Assembly: GCA_903877385.1 (NCBI GenBank)
Contig: CAIRDP010000033.1
Coordinates: 17,042 to 81,041, forward strand
Direction of reading: 5' to 3'
DNA: 64,000 nt
Origin: an uncultured Bacteroidales bacterium
Lineage (GTDB): Bacteria > Bacteroidota > Bacteroidia > Bacteroidales > FEN-979
The notes beneath the pieces were generated by a model. That model ran no database searches, had not been told where the DNA came from, and worked only from the letters and a program-made list of their open reading frames with translations. Positions within the stretch are counted from its first letter, which is position 1, and the number at the start of each line of letters is the position of its first letter. Shown one piece after another: positions 50,579 through 60,487 of this stretch. A program made the position numbers and the translations under genes.

Positions 50579-50610
50579 TCAGCGTTTCCTCTCCTGCCCC
50601 GTCAATAGCC

Positions 50611-51156
50611 CTAAGCAGGGATAGTCCGTTCAAGGTAAGCAGAATAATCCCTAACCTTGGGATGATATTCCTCATCCATCAGGGGCGATGAGATCAGATA
50701 GTCCGCAGTGGAACGATTGCAGGCCGAGGGGATGTTATAAAGAACCGAAATCCTTAGAAGGGCTTTTACATCCACATCATGGGGATGAGGTTGCATGGGA
50801 TCCCAGAAGAAAATCAGTATGTCGACCCTGCCTTCGGCTATCATGGCGCCAAGTTGCTGGTCACCTCCGAAAGGACCGGATTTAAGACGTATTATCTTTA
50901 TCTGGGCTGGTTTTTTCTTTTCGTCGGTCCTTGCAGGTTTATCCTGTTTAACAACCGAAACATCCGCATCGGGGTCTTCCACTCCCATTTCTATTTTACC
51001 CATCAGGGTATCGTTGACCAGCTTCCCCGTGGTGCCTGTGCAGATCAACTGATGTTTCATCAGTATCTGCCAGTTCCAGCCAACCCATTCCACTATATCC
51101 TGCTTGCAATTATCGTGTGCCACAAGGGCTATACGTTTCCTTTTTATTGTTGCCAT
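50611..51156 (-). CDS. mgsA: Methylglyoxal synthase
   Basis: KRIALVAHDNCKQDIVEW, ICTGTTGKLV, LKSGPFGGDQQLGAMIAEGRVDILIFFWDPMQPHPHDVDVKALLR. Confidence 0.96.
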   Translation of the reverse strand: MATIKRKRIALVAHDNCKQDIVEWVGWNWQILMKHQLICTGTTGKLVNDTLMGKIEMGVEDPDADVSVVKQDKPARTDEKKKPAQIKIIRLKSGPFGGDQQLGAMIAEGRVDILIFFWDPMQPHPHDVDVKALLRISVLYNIPSACNRSTADYLISSPLMDEEYHPKVRDYSAYLERTIPA

Positions 51157-51199
51157 AGTCTCATATTAAAGTACAAAGATACGACATCCGAATTTGTCC

Positions 51200-51207
51200 T
51201 ACATTTG
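51200..51207 (+). promoter_or_regulatory. Bacteroidota -7 motif TACATTTG
   Basis: TAnnTTTG 28 nt upstream of ATG at 51235. Confidence 0.5.
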
Positions 51208-51234
51208 CCGGTACATCTAAAAAATTATTCCAAC

Positions 51235-52239
51235 ATGATCCCGAACCAATGGTATGTAATCCTGGAGTCTGGCGAAATCAGGAAAAACCAGCTTAAAGGC
51301 TTCACCCGTTTTGGTGAAAAACTCCTGGCCTGGAGAGACTCTGACGGAAAACTTGCCGTGTTCCGCGACAAATGCCCCCACCGGGGCATACAGTTCAGTC
51401 TTGGAAAGATCAGGGATAATCATCTCCAATGCCCCTTTCACGGTTTTGAATTCGATACCACGGGCAGCTGTGTTCTTATCCCTGCTAACGGAAAGGCATC
51501 ACAGCCACCTGCTTATATCAGGGCCAATGCCTATCCGCTCAAAGAAGCCAACGGTTTCGTTTATGTTTGGTACACCCCTGATCCCCCGGCCGGTACTGCA
51601 ATTCAGGCAGATAAGCTTCCCGAAGTCCCATGGTTCGACAATCTTGACGGCAGCCTGGTATCTTCGGGTTTCACCGACCTCTGGAAAGCGCATTATTCCA
51701 GGGCAATAGAAAACCAGCTGGATGTGGTACACGTTCCTTTCATACATAAGACCACCATCGGCAGGGGCATAGGACCGGTAGTAAATGGTCCGTATATAAA
51801 GGAGACTGAAAACTCAATTTCTTTCTGGCCCTTCAATGAACAGGACAAAGGACAAAAGCCCCTCAGGCCGGACCAGGTAGAGGAACCACCGAAAAAAAGC
51901 ACCTACCTGACGTTCATCTTCCCTAACCTCTGGCAAAACCATATCATGGATTCCATGAGGATAGTCGTTGCTTTTGTCCCCATCGACGACAACCATACCC
52001 TCTTTTACCTGAGGACCTACCAGAAAATGGTCAAACTCCCGGTACTGAAAGAGCTGTACTTCGCCTTCACAAAGCTCTTTAACCTGATCGTTCTGAAGCA
52101 GGACCGCACTGTGGTCGAAACCCATCAGCCCCAGGCGACATCGCTTAAAATGGATGAACACCTGATAACAGGCGATCAGCCAGTCATCTTGTACAGGAAG
52201 ATGAGGGAAAAACTTAAAGCCATAAGCCATGAGGCATGA
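51235..52239 (+). CDS. Rieske [2Fe-2S] aromatic-ring-hydroxylating oxygenase-like protein
   Basis: DKCPHRGIQFSLGKIRDNHLQCPFHGFEFD; start MIPNQWYVIL at 51235 (listed ORF begins far upstream, antisense to mgsA). Confidence 0.88.
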   Translation: MIPNQWYVILESGEIRKNQLKGFTRFGEKLLAWRDSDGKLAVFRDKCPHRGIQFSLGKIRDNHLQCPFHGFEFDTTGSCVLIPANGKASQPPAYIRANAYPLKEANGFVYVWYTPDPPAGTAIQADKLPEVPWFDNLDGSLVSSGFTDLWKAHYSRAIENQLDVVHVPFIHKTTIGRGIGPVVNGPYIKETENSISFWPFNEQDKGQKPLRPDQVEEPPKKSTYLTFIFPNLWQNHIMDSMRIVVAFVPIDDNHTLFYLRTYQKMVKLPVLKELYFAFTKLFNLIVLKQDRTVVETHQPQATSLKMDEHLITGDQPVILYRKMREKLKAISHEA

Positions 52240-52273
52240 GGCATATTCCGATTCGCATGTCATGGCTCATGCC

Positions 52274-53914
52274 TTAATGGCACTTATTGGCCTTCATATA
52301 GGGGTAGGTAAACTCCGTCGGGGGGATCAGGGTTTCCTTGATCGTCCTCGGGCTGGTCCAGCGTAACAGGTTCAAATGGCTGCCGCTTTTATCGTTCGTA
52401 CCTGAACCCCTGGCCCCGCCGAATGGCTGCTGCCCTACGACTGCTCCCGAAGGCTTATCGTTGAAATAAAAATTCCCGGCTGAATACCTCAGTATCCTGC
52501 AGGCCACGTTCAGGGCTTCACGGTCCTTTGAAAATACAGAGCCTGTAAGCGCATAGGGCGAAGTTTGATCACAGATCCCCAAGGTCTCCTCAAAATCCTT
52601 GTCTTTGTATACATAGACTGTCATAACAGGGCCGAATATCTCCTCCTCCATCGATTTGAAATGCGGATTTTTCGTCAGGATCACTGTCGGTTGCACAAAG
52701 TAGCCTTTTGACTTATCCCCTGTACCTCCGTATACGATTTCGGCATCGTCCGACTTCTTTGCATGCTCAATATATCCCATGATGTTGTCAAAAGAGGTTT
52801 CATCAATGACTGCATTCATGAAATGGCTGAATTCACGCACGTCACCAACCGTCACTGTCGACAGCATCTCCCCTATCTTCGTCTTGATATCGGGCCATAA
52901 TGAGGAGGGAATATAAGACCTGGAAGCAGCCGAACATTTTTGTCCCTGGTATTCAAAAGCCCCGCGGATTATGGCAACCGCCACTTCCTGGGGGTCGGAA
53001 GAAGGATGGACAAAAATAAAATCCTTGCCCCCGGTCTCCCCCACTATCCTCGGATAAGACCTGTAAGCGCTCATATTGTCGGCAACACTTTTCCATATCC
53101 CGTTGAAAACACCCGTGGAACCTGTAAAATGAATGCCCGCAAGGCTGCGATGACCCAGCGCCGCCTTCCCTACCAGGCTTCCCGGGCCGGGAATAAAATT
53201 GATGACCCCATCAGGCAATCCGGCTTCCCTGAATGTTTTCATCAGGATATAATTGGAAAGTACCGAGGTCGAGGAGGGCTTCCATAACGTGGTATTTCCC
53301 ATAACCACGGGCGCCATGTTCAGGTTCGAGGCGATGGCGGTGAAATTGAAAGGCGTGACCGTGAAAACAAAGCCCTCCAGCGGCCTGTATTCAATGCGGT
53401 TGATGATCCCCTTCTGGGAATGCGGCTGCTCCTTGTATATTTCGGTTGTGAAATACGCATTGAACTTAAGAAAATCTATGCTCTCGCACGAAGAGTCGAT
53501 CTCGGCCTGGAAAACGCTTTTTCCCTGCCCCAGCATGGTGGCTGCATTGATAATCTGCCTGTATTTGGTTGATATCAGTTCGGCGACCTTCAGGCTTATT
53601 GAAACACGCTCAACCCATGAAACTGATTCCCATTCCTTATGCGCTTTCAGCGCGGCCTCTATTGCCATTCCAACCTCCTTCTCACCGGCTATGTGGAAGT
53701 TTGCCAGGACGTGACTATGGTCGTGTGGCATGACAACCCTGCCCGTCTTTCCAGTCCTTACTTCCCTGCCCCCTATGAGCAGGGGAATATCCAGAACCTC
53801 GCTGCTCATCCTGTCAAGTTCCTGGTTCAGCATTTTTCTTTCCCTGCTCCCGGGAACGTAATTGAGAGTGGGTTCGTTTTCGGGTCTCTCAAGATTAAAA
53901 ATTGCATTGTTCAT
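52274..53914 (-). CDS. pruA: L-glutamate gamma-semialdehyde (1-pyrroline-5-carboxylate) dehydrogenase
   Basis: GVINFIPGPGSLVGKAALGHRSLAGIHFTGSTGVF, IVGETGGKDFIFVH, EYQGQKCSAASRSYI. Confidence 0.96.
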   Translation of the reverse strand: MNNAIFNLERPENEPTLNYVPGSRERKMLNQELDRMSSEVLDIPLLIGGREVRTGKTGRVVMPHDHSHVLANFHIAGEKEVGMAIEAALKAHKEWESVSWVERVSISLKVAELISTKYRQIINAATMLGQGKSVFQAEIDSSCESIDFLKFNAYFTTEIYKEQPHSQKGIINRIEYRPLEGFVFTVTPFNFTAIASNLNMAPVVMGNTTLWKPSSTSVLSNYILMKTFREAGLPDGVINFIPGPGSLVGKAALGHRSLAGIHFTGSTGVFNGIWKSVADNMSAYRSYPRIVGETGGKDFIFVHPSSDPQEVAVAIIRGAFEYQGQKCSAASRSYIPSSLWPDIKTKIGEMLSTVTVGDVREFSHFMNAVIDETSFDNIMGYIEHAKKSDDAEIVYGGTGDKSKGYFVQPTVILTKNPHFKSMEEEIFGPVMTVYVYKDKDFEETLGICDQTSPYALTGSVFSKDREALNVACRILRYSAGNFYFNDKPSGAVVGQQPFGGARGSGTNDKSGSHLNLLRWTSPRTIKETLIPPTEFTYPYMKANKCH

Positions 53915-53996
53915 AGTAAACTGTTTTTCTTTTTTTGACTGCGGATATCTGATTCCCTGGTCCTTGACTGTTTGCTTTTGAACAAACGGGCCCTCT

Positions 53997-54031
53997 CCCG
54001 AACAGCAAAAGCAAAGCTTTTGCTGTTCGGG
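53997..54031. repeat. Perfect 16-bp-arm inverted repeat between divergent pruA and modE-like genes
   Basis: CCCGAACAGCAAAAGC-aaa-GCTTTTGCTGTTCGGG. Confidence 0.9.
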
Positions 54032-54181
54032 CTGTTTAGCATGTCAGGCTCTTTCAATATGGCCTGAACCGGGTTTTATATTCGTTTCTATTTTTATTTA
54101 GTCTTAATTAATTTTATTTACAAAGATACACACTTCCCCGATACCATGGATATGCATCTGAAAACATATCGAAAAAAATGT

Positions 54182-54189
54182 TACTTTTG
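54182..54189 (+). promoter_or_regulatory. Bacteroidota -7 motif TACTTTTG
   Basis: TAnnTTTG upstream of modE-like start. Confidence 0.5.
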
Positions 54190-54237
54190 CTTATCGGGGC
54201 TTTATTTTACTGACTTCCCACCAATTACAAACAGTCT

Positions 54238-54618
54238 ATGGAAACAAAATTCAAACCCGGCCTGGAGCAAATTAAACTGGATTACAAGATCTGGCTTGCC
54301 GATAAGGACGGGAACGGGATCCTTGGGGACGGCAAATGGAAAATGCTTAAACTGATTGGCGAGAAAGGATCCCTGAAGGCAGCCTGTGAAGAGCTGGGCT
54401 ATACCTACCGCAGGACCTGGGGGAACATTAAAAAGATAGAAGATTTTTTCGGGTTCCCCCTGCTAGAAAAGCACCGTGGAGGAGCCGAGGGAGGAAGCAT
54501 GGCACTGACCGAAGAAGGGAAACTGCTGGTGAAGGCCTTTGAAAAATTTCATTCCAATGCCGACACCCTGATTCAAAAAGGATTCCGGGAATTCCTTGAT
54601 GATATTTCCAATAAATGA
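54238..54618 (+). CDS. ModE-like winged-helix (LysR-type HTH) regulator
   Basis: LKLIGEKGSLKAACEELGYTYRRTWGNIKKIEDFFGFPLLEKHRGGAEGGSMALTEEGK. Confidence 0.9.
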   Translation: METKFKPGLEQIKLDYKIWLADKDGNGILGDGKWKMLKLIGEKGSLKAACEELGYTYRRTWGNIKKIEDFFGFPLLEKHRGGAEGGSMALTEEGKLLVKAFEKFHSNADTLIQKGFREFLDDISNK

Positions 54619-54643
54619 ATATAACTCTATAAAAATCCTATCC

Positions 54644-55603
54644 ATGAAGCGACTTCTTTCGATTCTTTTATGCAGCATGCTTGCGCTGCCCGTTGCCTTT
54701 GCCCAGAGACCTGCTGACCTTAGCGGGGATCTAATCATTTTTCATGCCGGCAGCCTTTCGGTTCCGATGAAAGAGATCAAAGCCGAATTCAATAAGCTTT
54801 ACCCTAAAGTGAACGTATTGCTGGAATCGGCCGGCAGCGTGGAATGCGCCAGGAAGATCACCGATATTAAAAAGCCATGCGACATCATGGCTGCTTCGGA
54901 TTATAAAGTGATCGATAACCTGCTGATCCCGGCTTATGCCGACTGGAACATTAAATTTGCAGCCAATGAAATGTGCATTGCTTATACTAATAAGGCAAAA
55001 TACAAGGACCAGATCAATGCAAAAAACTGGTATGAGATCCTTATGAAACCTGAGGTTGCATTCGGCCGTGCCGACCCCAATGCCGATCCCTGCGGATACC
55101 GCTCGGTGATGTGCATGCTGCTGTCGGAAACGTACTACAAAAAACCTGGCCTTGCCAAACAGCTCAGCTCAAAGGACCTCAACTACATCAGGCCCAAAGA
55201 GGTGGATCTCGTGGCATTGCTGGAATCGAATAATATAGACTATATGTTTCAGTACAGGTCGGTGGCAGTACAGCATAATCTGAATTACGTGATCCTCCCC
55301 GACCAGGTCAACCTGAAAAACATCAGGTATGCTGATGAATACAGCAAAGCTGTGGTTGATATTAAAGGCAAGGAGCCCGGGAAAACAGAGCAGATGAAAG
55401 GCGAGCCAATGGTTTACGGACTGACCATGGTAAAGAATGCCCCGCATAAAGAAGCCGCCATCGCCTTTTTGGAATTCATGCTCTCGAAGGACAAAGGGAT
55501 GAAGATCATGGAAAAGGATGGACAGCCCTCGGTGATCCCTATGGAAGAAAAAAATTATACTGCCGTTCCCGACCGCCTCAAACCCTTTGTCAAGAAGCCG
55601 TAA
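54644..55603 (+). CDS. wtpA: Tungstate/molybdate ABC transporter substrate-binding protein
   Basis: LIIFHAGSLSVPMKEIKAEFNKLYPKVNVLLESAGSVECARKITD; start at 54644. Confidence 0.9.
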   Translation: MKRLLSILLCSMLALPVAFAQRPADLSGDLIIFHAGSLSVPMKEIKAEFNKLYPKVNVLLESAGSVECARKITDIKKPCDIMAASDYKVIDNLLIPAYADWNIKFAANEMCIAYTNKAKYKDQINAKNWYEILMKPEVAFGRADPNADPCGYRSVMCMLLSETYYKKPGLAKQLSSKDLNYIRPKEVDLVALLESNNIDYMFQYRSVAVQHNLNYVILPDQVNLKNIRYADEYSKAVVDIKGKEPGKTEQMKGEPMVYGLTMVKNAPHKEAAIAFLEFMLSKDKGMKIMEKDGQPSVIPMEEKNYTAVPDRLKPFVKKP

Positions 55604-55615
55604 ATAATTGTTAAT

Positions 55616-56701
55616 ATGAAAACCAGGTATATCATTGCAGCAGGAATAATGTGTATTTTACCTTCAAGGTTTATGGCACAGGATAACAATAACGCGAAAC
55701 CTCCCGATAAGGGGCTGAAAGTTGTTACAGCCGCTGATCCCGGCGACAGGAACAACAATTTCTACGATAATGCCGACACTTATGCCCTTCCGGGCGGTGA
55801 AATCACTGTTGAGGGTGAAGTGGAGAATCCCGGGAAAGTTGATTTAACGGCACTTCTAAAACATTCAATCATCGTCAAAGAGGCGGTTCTTGGAGAGGAG
55901 GGTAAAAACCGTTTTACAGGCGCTTACCGTTACGACGGGTATTCCCTCTTCGACATCCTCAGCAGCAGGATACTGAAGAAAAAGAACAAGCAGGAGTTCT
56001 CCCCTGTTATTGACCTGTACGTAATTATCGAGAATGCCAAAGGTGATAAAGTTGTCCTGAGCTGGGGTGAGATCTTTTACCCGAACAACCTGCACAAATG
56101 CATCATCGCTACTGAAATTACAAGGATAGTCCCAAGCAAAACGAAAGATCTCTGGCCCCTTCCTTCGGAACGGAAGCTGGTCATGGGCAATGACCTCCTG
56201 GGCGAAAGAAATATCAGCAACCCTGTTAAAATCACAGTAAGGACACCCTCAAGAAGCATCCCGGTGAACAGGGACATGAACCCGCTATATTCACCCGGTA
56301 TAAGTATCACCCAAGGGAGTAAAGAGCTTCGAAAGATTGATTCGATCGCCCCTTCGGTACAAAATGAAACATACAATACCGTTTTTTACGGAAGGGGAAG
56401 GGGAATCCACAGCACTACACCATTTACCGGCATAAAACTGAAAGACCTTCTTGAACCCTACATTAAAATAACTCATGAATCCCTTCAGAATACCCTGCTT
56501 ACCTTCATTGCCGTGGACGGTTACAGAACGGTGTTTTCATTGAGCGAGGTGATGAACCGCTGCGACCAGGAAGAGGTTCTTCTTATTCCGTATACCGGCA
56601 GGGAAGATGGTGGAAAGTTCAGGTTATTTCCTGGTGGTGATTTCTTTTCCGACAGGGCAATCAAGTCCATTTCAGAGATATCGGTAAGTCCTGCTGAATG
56701 A
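55616..56701 (+). CDS. Exported protein with two tandem sulfite-oxidase (PF00174)-like domains lacking the expected Mo-ligand Cys
   Basis: EITVEGEVENPGKVDLTALLK...YDGYSLFDILSS and FTGIKLKDLLEP...FIAVDGYRTVFSLSEV repeats of the fold; signal peptide. Confidence 0.65.
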   Translation: MKTRYIIAAGIMCILPSRFMAQDNNNAKPPDKGLKVVTAADPGDRNNNFYDNADTYALPGGEITVEGEVENPGKVDLTALLKHSIIVKEAVLGEEGKNRFTGAYRYDGYSLFDILSSRILKKKNKQEFSPVIDLYVIIENAKGDKVVLSWGEIFYPNNLHKCIIATEITRIVPSKTKDLWPLPSERKLVMGNDLLGERNISNPVKITVRTPSRSIPVNRDMNPLYSPGISITQGSKELRKIDSIAPSVQNETYNTVFYGRGRGIHSTTPFTGIKLKDLLEPYIKITHESLQNTLLTFIAVDGYRTVFSLSEVMNRCDQEEVLLIPYTGREDGGKFRLFPGGDFFSDRAIKSISEISVSPAE

Positions 56702-57477
56702 AAAAACAAGGGCTTCAGTGGGTGTTTTCGATACTGGGAGGTCTGATCCTGTTATTTGTTTTGGGCCCGGTTCTCGGGCTGATGTTCTCATCCTCCCCCC
56801 ATAAATTATTTGAAACTGCACAGGATCCCGAAGTCAAGAACAGCATCATGCTTACCTTGGGCACTTCGATGGCAGGCACATTTCTCTTTGCCTTGGCAGC
56901 TGTTCCTTTTTCCTGGATACTTGCCAGGTACCAGTTCCCCCTGAAGAAACTGGTCACAGCCATTATCGACCTGCCCGTGGTGATCCCCCATTCGGCTGCC
57001 GGCATCGCTGTGCTGGGTTTCATTTCAAGGGATACCCTGCTGGGCAGGGCAGGATCACTAGCCGGGTTTAATTTCGTAGGCCACCCTGCAGGCATTATGA
57101 TTGCGATGGCGTTTGTAAGCCTGCCCTACCTCATCAATGCCGCAAGGGACGGCTTCCTTTCGGTTCCCGAGCGCCTTGAAAAAGCCGCCCTCACCCTGGG
57201 AGCCTCGCCCATAAGGGTATTTTTTACGGTTTCCCTGCCCCTGGCCTGGAAAAATATTCTGTCGGGGCTCATACTGATGTTTGCCAGGGGGATGAGCGAA
57301 TTCGGGGCTGTAGTCATCATTGCTTATCATCCGATGATAACACCTGTTCTGATTTACGAACGCTTTACTTCGTTCGGATTAAAATACGCCCAGCCGGTTT
57401 CAGTGATCTTTATCCTGGTCGTCCTTGTGTTTTTCATGATCCTCCGCCTACTGCTTTCAAATTCCAAAAAAAGCTGA
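56698..57477 (+). CDS. wtpB: Tungstate/molybdate ABC transporter permease
   Basis: VVIPHSAAGIAVLGF, EKAALTLGASPIRVFFTVSLPLAWKNILSGLILMFARGMSEFGAVVIIAYHP. Confidence 0.9.
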   Translation: MKKQGLQWVFSILGGLILLFVLGPVLGLMFSSSPHKLFETAQDPEVKNSIMLTLGTSMAGTFLFALAAVPFSWILARYQFPLKKLVTAIIDLPVVIPHSAAGIAVLGFISRDTLLGRAGSLAGFNFVGHPAGIMIAMAFVSLPYLINAARDGFLSVPERLEKAALTLGASPIRVFFTVSLPLAWKNILSGLILMFARGMSEFGAVVIIAYHPMITPVLIYERFTSFGLKYAQPVSVIFILVVLVFFMILRLLLSNSKKS

Positions 57478-57481
57478 ACCC

Positions 57482-58528
57482 ATGCTTAAACTTACAGGGA
57501 TTAACAAGGATTTCAAAGGGTTCAAGCTAAGTGATATTTCGTTTACCGTTGAGAAGGGAGATTACTTTATATTGCTTGGCCCCTCGGGAGCCGGCAAATC
57601 CCTCTTGCTGGAGATTATCGCAGGCCTGGCGATACCCGATTCGGGCAGCCTGGAGCTTTACGGGAGGGACATTACCCAATTGCCAATTCAAAAGCGCAAG
57701 GTAGGACTGGTTTTCCAGGATCACGCGATCTTCCCTCATATGAAAGTCAAAAGCAATCTCGCATACGCCCTTCACGGGCAGCCGGGCGAGAGCATTCATC
57801 AGAAGATCATGGCCATGAGTGCAAACCTGGGTATTGGCGAACTGCTTGAGCGTTATCCTTCGACCCTTTCGGGCGGAGAGTTGCAGAGGGTTGCCCTGGC
57901 CCGTACCCTGATCCAGGAGCCTGAAATCCTCCTTCTCGATGAACCCCTCTCATCCATGGACACCCGGCTGAGATCGGGTACCAGGTCGTTGCTGAGGAAG
58001 ATACACCGGGCAGGACAGACTATCATTCACGTCACCCATGATTACGAAGAGGCGCTTTCGCTGGGGAACAGGATAGCCGTGATGGACCACGGGAATATTT
58101 TGCAAACAGGCACACCCGATGAAGTATTCCACAGTCCCAGAAACGGGTTTGTTGCCCATTTCATCGGGATCAGGAATTTCTTCCCGGCTAAAATCCGTTT
58201 GCATGACGGCATCCCCTGGGCCGAAACAGTCGGAAACCTGAAATTCCGCCTTCAGCAGGGACAAGATAATGAGTCGGGATTCGTTATGATACGGGGTGAA
58301 GATATTGTTCTTTCGGCATCGGCCCTCGATTCATCCGCCTCGAATGTTCTGGCAGGCAGGGTGCAGGAGACCACCACCACACCCCTGGGATGCGATGTAT
58401 GCATTGAATGCGGTGAAACGATTCACGCCTTGATCACTGCTGAATCCGTCTCAAACATGAGCCTGGATGAAGGCTCGGAGATCTGGATGAGCATTAAAGC
58501 CACGGCAGTTAAATTTATAGACGAATGA
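57482..58528 (+). CDS. wtpC: Tungstate/molybdate ABC transporter ATP-binding protein
   Basis: LLGPSGAGKSLLLEIIAGL, LSGGELQRVALARTLIQEPEILLLDEPLSSMD; C-terminal MOP-like domain. Confidence 0.92.
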   Translation: MLKLTGINKDFKGFKLSDISFTVEKGDYFILLGPSGAGKSLLLEIIAGLAIPDSGSLELYGRDITQLPIQKRKVGLVFQDHAIFPHMKVKSNLAYALHGQPGESIHQKIMAMSANLGIGELLERYPSTLSGGELQRVALARTLIQEPEILLLDEPLSSMDTRLRSGTRSLLRKIHRAGQTIIHVTHDYEEALSLGNRIAVMDHGNILQTGTPDEVFHSPRNGFVAHFIGIRNFFPAKIRLHDGIPWAETVGNLKFRLQQGQDNESGFVMIRGEDIVLSASALDSSASNVLAGRVQETTTTPLGCDVCIECGETIHALITAESVSNMSLDEGSEIWMSIKATAVKFIDE

Positions 58529-59703
58529 TACCTTTTGAAGAAGCTTTAGAGATTGTTTTAAACAACGCCATCCCTTCGGGAGAGGAAATTGTGGGCATGG
58601 AATCCGCCGCCTCCAGGGTTTTAAGCCGGGATGTGTTTTCAGATATCGACATGCCTCCGTTCGATAAATCGGCCGTGGACGGGTTTGCGTGCAGGATGCA
58701 GGATGCCGCAGCCGGGATGGGATTGCGCCTTGTTGAAACCATTCCTGCAGGTACCATTCCCGAAAAGCCTGTTCATGAAGGTGAATGTTCGAAGATAATG
58801 ACCGGCGGCATGCTGCCGAACGGGGCCGATACAGTGATCATGGTCGAGGATACGGAGATGTCATCCGCAGACCAGGTAAAATTCACAAAAGAAATTACCA
58901 CCAGGAATATCTGTTACAGGGCCGAAAACATTAAGAAAGGCCAGAAGGTTCTTGAAAAAGGGACGAGGCTGGAACCCGCCCATTTTGCAGTTCTCGCATC
59001 CGTGGGAAATACCGGGATATGGGTTGCCCGTCAGCCCCATATCGGTGTCATCTCAACAGGGAATGAGCTGGTTGAACCTGAGCATTTCCCTTCAGGGTCG
59101 CAGATAAGGAATTCCAATGCCTGCCAGCTTGTCGCCCAGGCCAGGCAGATACCCTCATTGTGCTCGTATTTCGGCATTGCCGATGATTCGCCCGAAGAGC
59201 TTAAGGATAAGATTTCCATGGGCCTTTACGAGGCCGACATCGTGATCCTTACGGGGGGAGTTTCAATGGGCGACTTTGATTATGTGCCCGGGGCCATGGA
59301 AAGCCTGGGAGCAAAGATCCTGTTTAAAAGCCTTGCCATACAGCCCGGGCGGCCTACCGTTTTTGCCTGTTATAACGATCAGTTCATCTTCGGTTTGCCT
59401 GGAAATCCGGTGTCTTCGTTTGTGCTCTTTGAACTGATGGTCAAACCTTTTGTGCTGAAAATGATGGGTTCCAACGAACAGCCAAGAATGCTTAAACTGC
59501 CTATGGGGGTTGATTTTTCAAGAAGAAAGAATTACAGGAAATCTGTTATTCCTGTGACTGTGGATGAAGGAGCTGTTTACCCCCTTGAATATCATGGTTC
59601 GGCGCATATCAATGCTTACACCAAAGCCGGGGGTATGATGATCATGGACATAGGGCAGACTGAAATTAAAAAAGGAGAACCGGCCAATGTACGATTCCTT
59701 TAA
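58525..59703 (+). CDS. moeA: Molybdopterin molybdenumtransferase
   Basis: DMPPFDKSAVDGFACR, ILTGGVSMGDFDYVPGAM, FGLPGNPVSSFVLFE. Confidence 0.95.
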   Translation: MIPFEEALEIVLNNAIPSGEEIVGMESAASRVLSRDVFSDIDMPPFDKSAVDGFACRMQDAAAGMGLRLVETIPAGTIPEKPVHEGECSKIMTGGMLPNGADTVIMVEDTEMSSADQVKFTKEITTRNICYRAENIKKGQKVLEKGTRLEPAHFAVLASVGNTGIWVARQPHIGVISTGNELVEPEHFPSGSQIRNSNACQLVAQARQIPSLCSYFGIADDSPEELKDKISMGLYEADIVILTGGVSMGDFDYVPGAMESLGAKILFKSLAIQPGRPTVFACYNDQFIFGLPGNPVSSFVLFELMVKPFVLKMMGSNEQPRMLKLPMGVDFSRRKNYRKSVIPVTVDEGAVYPLEYHGSAHINAYTKAGGMMIMDIGQTEIKKGEPANVRFL

Positions 59704-60487
59704 GCGCCGGATCAATTACCTTAGGGTTTCGGTAACCGACCGCTGTAACCTCCGCTGTACTTACTGCATGCCCGCCGAAGGGGTAAAAATGCTGTCGCAT
59801 GCCGATATCCTTACCTACGAAGAGATCTTCGAAGTTATACAGATGGCTGTATCCATGGGGATTGACAAAGTAAGGATAACCGGGGGCGAACCCCTTGTAA
59901 GGAAAGGCATTGTGGAGTTTATCGGCCGGGTTGCAGGTATAAGGGGGATTAAAGACCTGGGACTTACAACCAACGGGATCCTCCTCGAAGAATTCGCCCT
60001 GGCCCTTGCCGGTGCAGGGCTTCAAAGGATCAACATCAGCCTCGACACCCTGGATCCGGTAAAGTACCGCCAGCTTACCCGGGGCGGAAAGCTTACGTCT
60101 GTTTTAAAGGGAATCGACGCAGCCCTGAAAGCAGGTCTTGAGCCGGTAAAAATCAACTGCGTCATCCAGAATTCTTCGGATGAGCCTGATGCCAGGGCCG
60201 TCAGGAAATTTTGCCTGGCCGCCGGGCTTGAAGCCAGGTTCATTCACCAGATGAACCTGGGCGAAGGTTGTTTCACCATAGTGGAGAACGGGCATGGAGG
60301 CGACTGCAGGCATTGCAACCGCCTGCGTTTAACCGCCAACGGTAAAATCAAACCCTGCCTCTTCAGCGACCTGGAATTCGACATCCGCACACTGGGAATA
60401 AAAAATGCAATTGAAGCTGCGACAGGGATGAAACCCGAAAAGGGAACAAGCAACAGCTCGGATTTTTTTCATAATATTGGAGGATGA
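59687..60487 (+). CDS. moaA: GTP 3',8-cyclase MoaA, compact form
   Basis: LRVSVTDRCNLRCTYCMPAEG, ITGGEPLVR, DCRHCNRLRLTANGKIKPCLFS, C-terminal GG. Confidence 0.93.
   Translation: MYDSFKRRINYLRVSVTDRCNLRCTYCMPAEGVKMLSHADILTYEEIFEVIQMAVSMGIDKVRITGGEPLVRKGIVEFIGRVAGIRGIKDLGLTTNGILLEEFALALAGAGLQRINISLDTLDPVKYRQLTRGGKLTSVLKGIDAALKAGLEPVKINCVIQNSSDEPDARAVRKFCLAAGLEARFIHQMNLGEGCFTIVENGHGGDCRHCNRLRLTANGKIKPCLFSDLEFDIRTLGIKNAIEAATGMKPEKGTSNSSDFFHNIGG

Noticed and set aside
50779-51234. N-terminal extension of the Rieske ORF
   Set aside because: Overlaps mgsA antisense; promoter motif at 51200 and ATG at 51235 support the shorter start
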